DNA from: Isochrysis galbana
Lineage: Eukaryota; Haptophyta; Isochrysidales; Isochrysidaceae
DNA: 64,000 bases
Assembly: GCA_018136815.1 (NCBI GenBank)
Contig: CM030937.1
Location: 3,771,820 to 3,835,819, forward strand
Direction: 5' to 3'
In this document: positions 41,401 through 49,840 of the stretch, in pieces
How the letters are laid out: each line of letters begins with the position of its first letter
Position numbering within the stretch: position 1 is the first letter of the stretch
Program-made: the position numbers and the translations under genes
The notes under the pieces: model-generated
What the model saw: only the letters and a program-made list of their open reading frames with translations
The model's database searches: none
What the model was told of the DNA's origin: nothing

Positions 41401-42946
41401 CTTCCGCCTATGGCTAACTTCGATGCCGTCGCCTAAGTTCCCCGTCTCGGTGCTGCAAAATGGCGTGAAGATGACGAACGAGCCCCCCAAAGGTTTGCGT
41501 GCTAATATGATGGCAACCATCCAAGCCATGCCGAGCGAGCGTTTCGACGCCACGAACAAGCCCGAGATTTGGCGCAAGGTCATGTTTGGTTTGCTCATGT
41601 TCAATGCGGTCATTCTCGAGCGGAGAAAGTTCGGGGCTCTCGGCTGGAATATCCAATATCAATTCACGGACGGTGACACGGATGCGACGTTACGCCAGGC
41701 GGAGCTTCTCGTGAACGACTATGAGGAAGTGCCCTACAAGGTTATCGCTGCGCTTACCGCAGACGTCAATTACGGAGGGCGTGTCACTGACACATGGGAC
41801 CGCCGCACGATGTCCAACGTGCTTACTGCCTTCGCCAACCCCTCTGTGCTAGAGGTGGGCTACCACTTCTCGCCCTCGGGCATCTACAAGACGGTCGATG
41901 CGGCGGATGCCGACGGCTTCCTTGAATACCTCACGAGTCTCCCCGTCAACGCCGGCCCTGAGGTCTTTGGGCTGCACGATAACGCCGACATCACCTGCGC
42001 TCGGAATGACACGTACTCGATGTTCCGCACCATACTCTCGCTCCAGCCGCGTGCCGCTTCAGGCGGTGGCAAGTCGCGCGAGGAGGTGTTGACCGAGACT
42101 GCGAAGGATATCCTCGAGAAGATTGCCCAACCGTTCAACTTGGAGGCCGTCGCTGACAAGTACCCAACGACGTACGAGGAGTCGATGAACACAGTGGTGC
42201 AGCAAGAGTGCATTCGATACAACAAGATGCTGCGCGTGTTGCTTCGCTCGCTCAAGGACGTGATCAAGGCTCTCAAGGGTGAGGTAGTGATGACGGTCGA
42301 GCTGGAAGCGATGGGCTCCTCGCTCTACAACAACGAGGTGCCCGAGATGTGGTCCAAGGTTGCCTATCCCTCACTCAAGCCTCTCGGCACTTGGGTGCCC
42401 GACCTACAGTGTCGCCTCGCTTTCATTCAAAAATGGATTGATTCCGGAAAACCGCCCGCCTTCTGGATCTCCGGCTTTTACTTTCCGCAGGCGTTCATTA
42501 CGGGCACGATGCAAAACCACGCCCGGAAATACCAGATGCCGATCGATACGGTGTCGTTCGGCTTCAGCTTGGAGCCGCAGGCGTTCGAGGGTGACTCTTG
42601 TCCCTCGGTCACAGCGCCGCCGCAAGACGGTGCGTATATTTACGGCCTCTTCTTGGAGGGGGCGCGATGGGATGGGGAGAAGGGCCTGCTTCAAGAGTCG
42701 GAGGCGAAAGTGCTGTTTACGCAGTTGCCTATGATTCACATGCGGCCTGAACAGCATCGGAAGCCCCCAACTAAGGGCGTATACAATTGCCCCGTATACA
42801 AGACGCTCGCGCGCTTTGGAACGCTCTCGACCACCGGCCACTCGACAAATTTCGTGATGACGATCGAGGTGCCATGCGCAGCTGAGCAGCCACAGATCCA
42901 CTGGGTCAAACGCGGGGTCGCAGGCTTGCTTTCACTTAACTTCTAA
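35486..42946 (+). CDS. Axonemal dynein heavy chain, inner-arm (DNAH3/7/12-like), AAA2 to C-terminus
   Basis: About 2,486 residues in one uninterrupted exon. The frame starts at the AAA2 boundary (FPGVQEPNAEYPEL). Nucleotide-binding loops: AAA2 GPTGGGKS (35651), AAA3 GPTGTAKS (36758), AAA4 GVGGSGRQS (37871). A long stalk with coiled coil and microtubule-binding domain lies at about 38560-39560. AAA5 (LMIDPQGQA, RPDLAEKKNQL) and AAA6 (TGSDPVKGLLAYAESAG, SLGQGQGPKAEKLI) follow, then the full C-terminal domain ending HWVKRGVAGLLSLNF. The wording of AAA5/6 and the C-terminus fits single-headed inner-arm chains. The protein is an ATP-driven minus-end motor in the flagellar axoneme. The tail, linker and catalytic AAA1 are missing through the gap. 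Absence of introns over 7.4 kb is notable given introns elsewhere here. Confidence 0.95.
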   Translation: MFPGVQEPNAEYPELEAQIKAVTENDFKLQFVPNFLVKCIQLYEMTVVRHGMMLVGPTGGGKSRILRVLQAAMSRVENDPNFEKVRVLMMNPKSITMNQLYGSFDLQTGEWTDGIAAVLIRHMSSPDTEETGVTLDNLKWMVFDGPVDAIWIENMNTVLDDNKKLCLNSGEIIPLAETNRVVFEVEDLAVASPATVSRCGMIYVEPAYLLPTRHRPDQAAEAPLLKTWLMELPSPIDEHRETLATLINTFVVPCTELLRLELTQPIMAPVSSVFANILRVLECHLFSLLPDPSMEPDPEAEAATKARLPKLIEPAFFIALIWGVGGLVDQSSRIKFDAFLRERMKEHNAKAGGLPATGSIFDYAFDMKDGKWLPWIKTVPEYVIDSKTDFKADFNSLIVPTASSICYASLIDTLMSGNKHTLIIGPTGTAKSVTVSQYLTRGISARYDPIMMSFSAQTSANQTQDILDSKFEKRRQGQDKDTGLAYTMWGPMLGKRFLIFIDDFNMPKRETYGAQPPVELMRQMIDTAAYAPPGAPGFGGGWYDRKTLRWKSIVDVTLVAAMGPPGGGRQLMTNRMIRHMHLLNFTTMSDEVVEGIFTTITKAFLENDLGVGELVPMAAPLVQATIGLYTRTCDVLRPMPSKPHYTFNLREISKVIQGVLMADKRRTTSRDALAHLWAHECQRVFSDRLINDEDRSWFLQEVKIQMKEHLKLVYEKILDTSRPLLYCDFFTAGSDPPIYEEVKSVDKLTEICREHQHEYNEQHLPMSLVLFEDALGHVCRISRVLRQPSGNALLLGVGGSGRQSLTRLAAHIADYKVFQIEITKNYRVIEWREDLKTVLKMAGYSMEPVVFLFVDTQISEEVFLENVNNILSSGEVPNLFEESDLGTIFEKMTQILVSKGEVVTKTALYAQFVKLVKKNLHVVMCMSPLGGEYTDRIRQFPSLINNTTTDWFSPWPNSALKAVARTLMAEQADAMDEKTFSSIVDICGSMHSAVRNNSTKFLEEMRRHNYVTPTSYLELISVIKIVLKQRQDKINMRRNQLSNGLDKLNQTKSEVSVLKQQLAEQQPILIETSQKVKEQQAQIAVDKEEALVIKEQAEASSAAAAAKAAECKGIKDEAEAGLAEALPALDAAVKCLSKLDKSQIVEVKALKKPPSGVRLVLQAVCIMFQIKSVKIPDPENPQKKIDDYWGPSQKMLNDLGPDKFKQALIDFDKDNIPDSVIKQVEPICLSDEFQPEIIVKVSVACEAMCLWVQAMRKYYYVSKEVEPKRRQLAAAEAELKAAMDSKQEAEAKLDAVTKKVAALEAALKEAVDKMASLEEQVARATVQLSNADKLIGGLGGEAKSWEEQVAQLSVQLNNVMGDVLVCAGTISYLGPFTAGYRTRIVAEWLNEMTAKELAFTPDCSLSKILADPVQVRQWNIDGLPADAFSIENGIIMSVTKRWPLMIDPQGQANRFVKLSKAKAQLKTIKASDATKKIQQTLEMGIRVGQPVLLENVLETLDPFLEPVLANQTYKDASGSLVIKLGETVIPFHQDFNLQLTTVIPNPHYAPEVSVKVTLLNFAITQSGLEDQLLVQTVETERPDLAEKKNQLVLQNAENQRKLAELQDEILHLLSNSEGNILDDTNLIETLAVSKTTSETIMAAVAEAQVAEKEIDETRAKYVPVAVRGAILFFCISDLSLVDAMYQYSLTWFKALFLMATNAAEKSDNLDERITNIINQSTYTTYTNVCRSIFEIHKLMFSFTLCIKILMSTNEIDPVQWRFLLAGGQLPSGRAKPDAPWLVESAWVEIINLAAISKYAGIDEHVANNLEQWRKLYDSPTPHEDALPSPWNSDLNHFEKLLVLRALRPDKCIPAVQMFVEAKLGRRFIEPPPFDLNAAFQDSTVQMPLIFVLSTGSDPVKGLLAYAESAGMGSKLDYISLGQGQGPKAEKLIKTGKEQGRWVLLMNCHLFISWLTTLEKEVEDIDPQKTDSSFRLWLTSMPSPKFPVSVLQNGVKMTNEPPKGLRANMMATIQAMPSERFDATNKPEIWRKVMFGLLMFNAVILERRKFGALGWNIQYQFTDGDTDATLRQAELLVNDYEEVPYKVIAALTADVNYGGRVTDTWDRRTMSNVLTAFANPSVLEVGYHFSPSGIYKTVDAADADGFLEYLTSLPVNAGPEVFGLHDNADITCARNDTYSMFRTILSLQPRAASGGGKSREEVLTETAKDILEKIAQPFNLEAVADKYPTTYEESMNTVVQQECIRYNKMLRVLLRSLKDVIKALKGEVVMTVELEAMGSSLYNNEVPEMWSKVAYPSLKPLGTWVPDLQCRLAFIQKWIDSGKPPAFWISGFYFPQAFITGTMQNHARKYQMPIDTVSFGFSLEPQAFEGDSCPSVTAPPQDGAYIYGLFLEGARWDGEKGLLQESEAKVLFTQLPMIHMRPEQHRKPPTKGVYNCPVYKTLARFGTLSTTGHSTNFVMTIEVPCAAEQPQIHWVKRGVAGLLSLNF

Positions 42947-43185
42947 GTCAACGCCCGAATAACCCCCAGCTATGGCGATGCGCGTTGTCTAGCGTATTTG
43001 TTGTCTATCGGACGTGTGTATGCTTATGGGCGATGCAACGAGCAGCGAGGGTCTAGTGTGTTGCTCTATGTGCGAATGTGACGAGTTTACGTATATTTGT
43101 GTTGGGGGTGCTGCGTTGTGGCCTGCACTTGGCTAGCTTGTCCGTTGTCCGTTGGATTTTTGTCATGGCCTTACCGTGTAAGAAA
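42947..43185. other. 3' flank of dynein gene
   Basis: GT-rich, with no gene seen. It ends where an R2 3' end begins. Confidence 0.5.
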
Positions 43186-43265
43186 CCTTTTAATATTCTT
43201 ACCGCACTCGCGGCGAATGGAACCACTACCCACTACACGTAGCATACTTTCTACACCCCCATTCC
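43186..43265 (-). repeat. R2 3'-end fragment
   Basis: AAACCTTTTAATATTCTTAC then CGCACTCGCGGCGAATGGAA matches 31575-31660 nearly base for base, up to CACCCCCATTCC. There an R1 unit starts, so R1 sits inside or against an R2 copy. Confidence 0.75.
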
Positions 43266-43266
43266 A

Positions 43267-43465
43267 ACTAACTTTATACTTAGTTCGCCCATCGGGGGGC
43301 ACGAGCCCCCCCCCTCTTTCCACCCTACCATGGGGGAGGAAACCACCCATGCTCCTGGCATGCCTGATGGCTTGCCAGGAGCAGACAGCCCTGCTGGCCC
43401 ACTCTCTCACTGACAGGCTTGCCTACCTCGCGCGTCCTGGCAAGTCGTGGCCAGCCTATCGCTTG
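43267..43465 (+). repeat. R1 repeat, copy 2
   Basis: Starts AACTAACTTTATACTTAGTT and contains GGGGGGCACGAGCCCCCCCC and CTCCTGGCATGCCTGATGGC. About 85-90% like 57639-57845 by eye. Confidence 0.8.
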
Positions 43466-43997
43466 TCGAGTCGAGCGTAGCCGGAGGGCCCTGAGCCACT
43501 CCGTCGCGAGCGGCACCGGCGGCTAGCGCGGCGCTTTGGCCCTCCTCCCCACTGGGAGTCGGGTGAATGAAATTCTGGATGGTAGCGGGCGACTCCATGT
43601 GAGTCTTGGACGGGGGACGAACGATGAACGAAGGGCGGTGGTGCGGCAGCGCCAGCGAGGGAGAGGCAGGGGAGGCCAGGCGCGGCGAAGAATGAGGTCG
43701 CGACTGGTCGCGATCGCTCATCATGCGCGAAGAAATACGGAGAGAGAGCGCAAAACTACGCAAACGACAAACGAATGGTTCGAACTGACGCTACATGGAA
43801 CCTAGCGTCCGCTGAAGCCAACGCGGAGGGGTCGATGAGAAATCCAAATTCTCGCGGAGGGAGGATAGCGAATAGCGGCAGGCAGCGCCCCTCCTCCTCC
43901 TAGGTCCTCGGGATGGCAAGCAATGCCGCCGCATTGAAGTTAAGGCACAACAACAATAGCCGACGCAAGAAGGCAGCATGAGTGTGTATGTGCGATG
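43466..43997. other. Intergenic
   Basis: No supported gene. GCGCCAGCGAGGGAGAGGCA (about 43648) recurs at about 57917, so the R1-linked repeat block extends beyond the R1 core in both places. Confidence 0.5.
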
Positions 43998-44958
43998 TGA
44001 CCGGCCTTATCCCGTACACCATGAGAGAAGGCGACATCATACTTCTATACAAGAAGGGAGACGCGCGCGACCCTCGGAACTACAGGCCCATAACGCTGTT
44101 GCAAAGTGACTATAAAATCCTAGCAAAAATACTAACCAATAGGCTTAGCAAAGTAATAGGTAACATTATCTCGGAAAACCAGCTAGGCTTCGTGCCCAAA
44201 AGACTGATAAGCGAAGCCACACACCTTCTGCAACTTACGAGGGCATACCTCGACGAAACTGGAGAACCGGGCCTACTCCTAGCACTCGATTGGGAGAAAG
44301 CCTTCGACAGAGTCAGCTGGGAATTCTACCACTTGGCGCTCCGCCTGCTTAACTTCGGGCCGGAATTTCAACAACTAGCCAAAGCGCTCACGAGCGAGGA
44401 GGCGAGACCGATCCGCACGATCAAAATCAACGGTGGCCGAAGCTACCCCTTCACAATAGGAAGCGGGATGCCCCAGGGGTGCCCACTTTCACCGCTCACC
44501 TTCCTCCTTACGACTGAAGCGCTTACCCGCGCGATAAACGGAGACCCCGACATGCAGGGAGTAGATCTCAACGGCTACGACTTGAAGATCAGCCAGTTCG
44601 CGGACGACACGGCGATCATCACGAGGGACTACGCGAGCCTAAAAAGAGCATTAGTTTGGGTACGAGCGCACGAAAGAGCCACGGGGGGCAAAACGAACGA
44701 GGCTAAGTTCCAAGGCATTAGAATGGGTTCAGATAGATGCCAAAAACCGCCATGGGATATGCGCAAATTCAACTGGATCGCAAACGACCAATATTTAACG
44801 ATACTAGGCGTCCCGTTAGGAGCCCCGGAAGCCCTAAAACCCTTCTGGAAGAAACTCGCGGAGAAAATAGATACCAAAGCGGCACGTCTGGCACCGATAG
44901 CGCGCCACATGTCCATTTTCGGCAGAACCAACATAGTGAACTTTATCGTCTACGGCAC
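43998..44958 (+). pseudogene. LINE reverse-transcriptase fragment
   Basis: Open frame of about 320 LINE codons, from YTMREGDIILLYKKGDARDP to IVNFIVYGTPR. It includes GMPQGCPLSP and the catalytic QFADDTA. Both ends are cut: there is no endonuclease and no C-terminal region. It is followed directly, in the same orientation, by a second LINE copy whose sequence starts at an earlier point of the protein. So this is not one element but two joined copies, or an unequal-recombination product. At the protein level it is nearly identical to the copy at 45.6-46.5 kb, with many silent differences. Confidence 0.85.
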
Positions 44959-47900
44959 GCCGCGATGGCGGCAAGAGCGCAACCTTCGATGCAATCCGAA
45001 CTGGAACTCTTAATCGTAAAATTGAACATACAACTAGCTAAGCAAGGACCGTGCGAGAAAATAACGAGAGACATAGCCCGAGCCCACAAGGAGCTAGCCG
45101 ACGCCCGGAGTAGGATCCCACTGAAGGATCTCCCACTCCACCGCCAGCTTAGACGAGAAGACCTACACTCCAAAGAATTCTTCGCGCAGCTCAAAACTCG
45201 CAAGTGGAAGGCGAACGTAACCGAGCTGTTCCGAACTCAGAACTGGGATAAGCCAGAACACTCGGAGCACGAAACCGCAACCTCAGACAACGACATACGA
45301 CGGGAATTCAGGAAATACTACGTGTGGCTATACTCTCCGAAAGAAGCCCAAGAAGTCCCGGAGCTAGAGGCCTCGCTCGCGAACCGCCCTCTTAGTGACC
45401 TGGATAAATGCCGGATAGACGGCCGCATCGGCGTAGAAGAGACAATACAAGCCATCCGGGGCATAGGCCCCGGCAAAAGCGCGGGCCCGGACGGCCTCCC
45501 GGCGGAGGTATACAAAGCGCACGAGCAATCAGCAGCGCCTATATTGACTAGGCTGTACAACGCGGCGCTAGACACGGGGACGCTGATTTATACGATGCGC
45601 GAAGGAGACATAATCCTTCTATACAAAAGGGGTGATGCGCGGGACCCGCGCAACTATAGACCTATAACACTACTACAAAGCGACTACAAAATCCTAGCCA
45701 AGATACTAACTAACAGGCTAAGTAAAGTAATAGGAAAGATCATATCGGAGAACCAACTGGGGTTCGTGCCGAGAAGGCTCATCAGCGAGGCAACGCACCT
45801 GCTTCAGCTCACTAGGGCGTACCTAGACGAAACCGGAGACCCGGGCCTGGTCTTAGCCCTAGATTGGGAAAAAGCGTTCGACAGAGTGAGCTGGGAGTTC
45901 TATCACCTAGCTCTCAAACTACTCAACTTCGGGCCGAACTTCCAAGCTCTAGCCGGAGCACTTACGAGCGAAGACGCCCGCCCCATAAGAACGATAAAAA
46001 CGAACGGGGGGAGAAGCTACCCCTTCACGGTGGGCAGCGGCATGCCGCAAGGGTGCCCGCTATCCCCGCTGACCTTCCTCCTGACAACGGAGGCACTCAC
46101 CCGAGCCATAAACAATGACGACGATATAGAAGGGATAAACCTCAACGGATACAACCTGAAAATAAGCCAGTTCGCGGACGACACGGCGCTACTAGCCCGT
46201 GACTACACGAGCCTAAAAAAGTCACTACATTGGGTTAAACTCCACGAGAAAGCCACGGGAGGTAAGACAAACGAAGGCAAATTTCAAGGTCTCCGGATGG
46301 GGGCGCAACGATCCCGGAAACCCCCATGGGATATGCGGAAATACAATTGGATCCAAAACAACGAATACTTAACAATACTAGGCGTCCCGCTGGGGGCGCC
46401 GGAGACGCTAAAACCCTTTTGGATGAAACTAGCTGACAAAGTCGACGACAAAGCGGCCAAACTAGCGCCAGCCACCAGACACATGACAATATTCGGAAGG
46501 GCGGCGATAGTCAACTATATGATATATGGTACACCAAGGTATTGGCTACAGACGCTGGCCGCCCCGAGATGGTTCCATACACGGATACAAAAAGCCGCGG
46601 ATGCTGTCCTTTGGACAAACCCACACACTCACAAGCAAACCAGGTGGATCAAATACCCGCACTATGCCACATTCCACGAAAGGAGTGCGACGAGATCTAT
46701 GGGGTTGGGACTCCTGCACTGGCCCACGCATATCAAAGCCCTTCAAGCGAAATGGATATTGAACTACCTTAACGCACGGAAAGCGATTTGGAAACACGCG
46801 CTTGACGCATGGTTCTGCCGCACCACGCTAGGAAGAGGCGCTGTCCTCTCCACAGTCCCGATTAAAACACTAACGGGCAGCCTGAGGGGCAACCCGGCAC
46901 TCCCGACCTTTTGGAAAGAAGCCATAACAAATTTTAGAAACCTAGACATCCAACCGGTATGCCTGACGAGAGAAGGCGCACTCTCGCAACCCCTATGGCA
47001 CAACCCACACTTCCCTCCCCCAGCGATCCGCGCCCCGTGGGCGCGAATGTGGGAAACCCTGCACGCGAACGTAGTACATAACATTTTTAAGGACGACACC
47101 TTCACTACGCCCTATAGTAGGGAGGAATGCTCGGCCTATGTCGAGCACCTCCCGGAGACATTCATACACAAAAACCATACTATCCGCAAATCGGAATTTC
47201 TAGACTCGTGGGACACGATAGTCGAACACGCACGGCATATACTAAGCACGTCGGCGGAACGCCCGCCGCCCGAGCCAAGAAAGGAAAACCCTCGGAAGAC
47301 TACAGCCGCCCCGCAAGAGGTGGAAGGAGAAGCGCAAGAGGAAATAAGGGTCTCGGAAGACGATCAGTACATAAAGAAATTCAACAATATATGGATCCAA
47401 ACGGACACGGACTATCTTGGAGAGATATCCGGCACCGGTAACGTGATAACGACGGATGAAGCCCAGCGCTACCACCCCCCGGCCCGGTGGGAAAACGGAT
47501 ACAAAGGACCCAAGCACATGGAATACCCGGTAGCCGACGAATACGCGATTCGAAAAGGAAAAATTACGCTCGACGCGATCACAGTCTCCGACATCGCCAA
47601 GGTCACACTCAAAGCAACGCGGCGCAACGACTCACAGGCGGCCAGAAGGGCATGGGAAAGCCGACTCGACATCACTAAAGAAGAATGGATGCACATAGCT
47701 AGACTGTATACCCTGCCGCTACTGAAGCACACCGACAAACACTCACACTTCAAGCACATCACCCACAGGAGAATAGGAACCAAAAACAGATTCGGAGCAG
47801 AGACAACGAAAACATGCAGGATGTGCGGCCGCTATCGAGAGGACTCATGCCACTTAGCGTGGTGTCCAGCGACAAGGAAGATCTTCGACACGCTAGACGC

Positions 47901-48645
47901 AATCGCTAACTATACCCCGAAGTCGGATAGGCCCAAAAGACAAATAGCTAAGGACAGACTGTTTGCATACCCGGCGGAATCTACACCCGATAGCTTAAAA
48001 ACCCTCTACGTGATAGCGTGGAGATACATATTAAGAGACTTCTATAGGATAGAATTCGAGTCATACACATACCACTATATACCGGTCCTAGAATCCACAC
48101 TAATAAGGTTTACCACCCTGGTGAGGGGCCTTGCCCCGAAGGATAGGCACCACCACATGCGCACGCACACGGCGGCCCAAGGCAGAAAGCCTAAACTAAA
48201 ATCACCAGTAGGCCTCAGCACCCCGGTCTTTATAGAGAACGAAAAAGGTAAACTGACAATGAACGACAACCTAGGCCTCGTGGCAAAAGCAGTCGGCCTA
48301 ACAGATAAGCTAGCCTGAGGTCCAAGGGCGTCACCTCCTCCGAAAACACCCCCGAAGCGTCAGCGACAGTGAGTGAGAGCCACACACGAGAGGCGTAACA
48401 CTCCGGACAACCCACAAAAACAAACGGGCCACCTAGAGGCACAGGAGGAAGGCGGGAAAAGACCACTAGGGGCCGGTGCACCCCCGCCCTACCCAACCCC
48501 CCCCACAGCCCGGGCCCCTATGTAGAGCACAAGGGGAGTAGCCGCAAGGCGGGAAGTGAGGGGAAAGAAGGGAAATGGGGCGTGGCTACGATATTATGCT
48601 CCAGAGCCGCGCGTGTGGTGAGAATATTAAAAGGGTTTTTTTTTT
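44959..48645 (+). mobile_element. 5'-truncated LINE with intact downstream frame and T-tail
   Basis: Starts in the linker between endonuclease and reverse transcriptase and runs through an uninterrupted coding region to a stop at 48318. A 3' UTR follows that ends GTGAGAATATTAAAAGGG and about ten T (to 48645). The 3' UTR carries the same blocks, in reverse, as 14918-15120. Confidence 0.88.
44965..48318 (+). CDS. LINE reverse transcriptase and C-terminal domain (endonuclease missing)
   Basis: About 1,117 codons from the ATG at 44965. Linker helices come first (QSELELLIVKLNIQLAKQG; LHRQLRREDLHSKEFFAQ). Reverse transcriptase follows, with NYRPITLLQSDYKILAKI, DWEKAFDRVSWEFYHL, GMPQGCPLSP and QFADDTALLA. 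A thumb and connection region (PRYWLQTLAAPRWFHTRIQK) precedes the zinc knuckle CRMCGRYREDSCHLAWC and a conserved tail ending GLVAKAVGLTDKLA. No stop or frameshift is seen over 3.35 kb, so the insertion is young or its source recently active. Compared with the minus-strand copy at 15-20 kb, protein sequence is highly similar while third codon positions differ often. The ATG is probably not a natural start, since the copy is truncated. Confidence 0.88.
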   Translation: MAARAQPSMQSELELLIVKLNIQLAKQGPCEKITRDIARAHKELADARSRIPLKDLPLHRQLRREDLHSKEFFAQLKTRKWKANVTELFRTQNWDKPEHSEHETATSDNDIRREFRKYYVWLYSPKEAQEVPELEASLANRPLSDLDKCRIDGRIGVEETIQAIRGIGPGKSAGPDGLPAEVYKAHEQSAAPILTRLYNAALDTGTLIYTMREGDIILLYKRGDARDPRNYRPITLLQSDYKILAKILTNRLSKVIGKIISENQLGFVPRRLISEATHLLQLTRAYLDETGDPGLVLALDWEKAFDRVSWEFYHLALKLLNFGPNFQALAGALTSEDARPIRTIKTNGGRSYPFTVGSGMPQGCPLSPLTFLLTTEALTRAINNDDDIEGINLNGYNLKISQFADDTALLARDYTSLKKSLHWVKLHEKATGGKTNEGKFQGLRMGAQRSRKPPWDMRKYNWIQNNEYLTILGVPLGAPETLKPFWMKLADKVDDKAAKLAPATRHMTIFGRAAIVNYMIYGTPRYWLQTLAAPRWFHTRIQKAADAVLWTNPHTHKQTRWIKYPHYATFHERSATRSMGLGLLHWPTHIKALQAKWILNYLNARKAIWKHALDAWFCRTTLGRGAVLSTVPIKTLTGSLRGNPALPTFWKEAITNFRNLDIQPVCLTREGALSQPLWHNPHFPPPAIRAPWARMWETLHANVVHNIFKDDTFTTPYSREECSAYVEHLPETFIHKNHTIRKSEFLDSWDTIVEHARHILSTSAERPPPEPRKENPRKTTAAPQEVEGEAQEEIRVSEDDQYIKKFNNIWIQTDTDYLGEISGTGNVITTDEAQRYHPPARWENGYKGPKHMEYPVADEYAIRKGKITLDAITVSDIAKVTLKATRRNDSQAARRAWESRLDITKEEWMHIARLYTLPLLKHTDKHSHFKHITHRRIGTKNRFGAETTKTCRMCGRYREDSCHLAWCPATRKIFDTLDAIANYTPKSDRPKRQIAKDRLFAYPAESTPDSLKTLYVIAWRYILRDFYRIEFESYTYHYIPVLESTLIRFTTLVRGLAPKDRHHHMRTHTAAQGRKPKLKSPVGLSTPVFIENEKGKLTMNDNLGLVAKAVGLTDKLA

Positions 48646-48892
48646 ATGATTGTATAGCTGTAGTTGATTTATGTCGAGTTGTCGTGTCAGTGTTAGTACC
48701 GGGCTAGTGGCAGTAGTGGTACTTAGGTAGGTGGTACCGTGTCTGTATAGGTGTCAGCCCCGAATCTTCAAACTTCTTTTTAACCTGACTAATCTTAAAA
48801 CCATAAATTATGTTGTGCCGCGGCGACGATCGTACTTTTTTACTCCTACCGCGCGGGCTGTGCTCTCATGCTTGTGTAGGTGGGCGCGCGTG
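48646..48892. other. 5' flank of the SDR gene
   Basis: Short spacer between the LINE T-tail and the SDR start. AT-richer near 48770-48820. No clear TATA box. Confidence 0.4.
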
Positions 48893-49840
48893 ATGGCTTG
48901 GTGGGCGTGGTACCTCCTCCTCCTCCTTCTCCTCTTCGTCCTCGTTCTCCTCGTGTTGGACGAGCTGCGCGACGTGTGGCGGGCACGGCGTGAGCTGAGA
49001 GGTGAGGTGGTGCTCATCACAGGCGCCTCCGGCTCGCTCGGGCGCGAGCTGGCGCGTCGATTCGCCAGCGAAGGTGCGCTGCTGCTGCTGTGGGACGTCA
49101 ACGAGGATGGACTGAAGGCTCTCGCGACCTTGCTGGTGAGCGAGGGACGCTGCTCTGCGGGGCAGGTGAGGACGCGGTGCCTCGATGTGTGCGATCCCGT
49201 CAAGGTCGCCGCTGCGCTCGCACAAGACCGTGCTGAGTTTGGGCCTGTGTCTGTGCTGGTCAATAATGCAGCGGTCGCGAGGGGCCACACAGTGCTTGAC
49301 TCGTCAGTGGAAGAGATCCAGCAGGCCTTCAATGTGAATGCACTCGCTCATTGGTGGTCCATAAAGGCAGCTCTGCCATCGATGATTGCGGCCGCTCACG
49401 GTACCATTGTGACGATCTCTTCTGTGATGGCCGATGTGCCATCTGCTCGGCTGGCCGACTACTGCGCCACGAAGGCCGCCATCTCACAGCTGCACCGTTG
49501 TCTGCGATGGGAGTTGAAGGGAAGCGGTGTGCACTGCATGCTCGTCCAGCCATTCATGATTGGCGACTCACCGCTCTTTAGGGGAGGAGCACCCATTCGC
49601 TACCCAGTCTTGCGCCCCCTAGTGCCGCTTTTGTTGGCAAGAGATGTGGCAGACGCCATCGTCGACGGGGTGCAGAAGAGACGTGAGCACATCGTTTTGC
49701 CGTGGTTCCTGCGACATCTGTTGGCGATTCTACCATTCTTGCCAGGTCCGCTGCGAGACATTGTACTCGATCTGGGTGGGGCAGCTACATCGATGGACGG
49801 ATTCATCGGACAAGCGGAGCAACACGTGCCGAAGAGGTAA
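48893..49840 (+). CDS. Membrane-anchored short-chain dehydrogenase/reductase (SDR16C/RDH-like)
   Basis: 315 residues. Residues 2-20 (AWWAWYLLLLLLLFVLVLLV) form an N-terminal transmembrane anchor. The Rossmann NAD(P) site is TGASGSLG at 43-50. NNAAV begins at 124, the active-site Ser is in ISSV (177), and YCATK supplies Tyr190 and Lys194. The catalytic set is complete. The anchor plus the late segment PWFLRHLLAILPFLPGPLRD resembles the SDR16C group (retinol dehydrogenase 10, 17-beta-HSD11/13), which oxidise or reduce retinoids, steroids or long-chain lipids at the ER or lipid droplets. Asp74 in LLLWDVN, at the end of the second strand, suggests NAD(H) preference. I chose the ATG at 48893 because it starts the anchor. 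The in-frame sequence upstream is not protein-like. Substrate unknown. Confidence 0.88.
   Translation: MAWWAWYLLLLLLLFVLVLLVLDELRDVWRARRELRGEVVLITGASGSLGRELARRFASEGALLLLWDVNEDGLKALATLLVSEGRCSAGQVRTRCLDVCDPVKVAAALAQDRAEFGPVSVLVNNAAVARGHTVLDSSVEEIQQAFNVNALAHWWSIKAALPSMIAAAHGTIVTISSVMADVPSARLADYCATKAAISQLHRCLRWELKGSGVHCMLVQPFMIGDSPLFRGGAPIRYPVLRPLVPLLLARDVADAIVDGVQKRREHIVLPWFLRHLLAILPFLPGPLRDIVLDLGGAATSMDGFIGQAEQHVPKR

Noticed and set aside
34403..42946. One 2,847-residue protein
   Set aside because: The frame is continuous only through 100 N. The N-terminal part is coiled-coil/SPICE1-like and the rest begins in the middle of dynein at AAA2.
48731..48892. N-terminal extension of the SDR
   Set aside because: The added 54 residues start without ATG and lack protein-like character. 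The ATG at 48893 directly precedes the membrane anchor.
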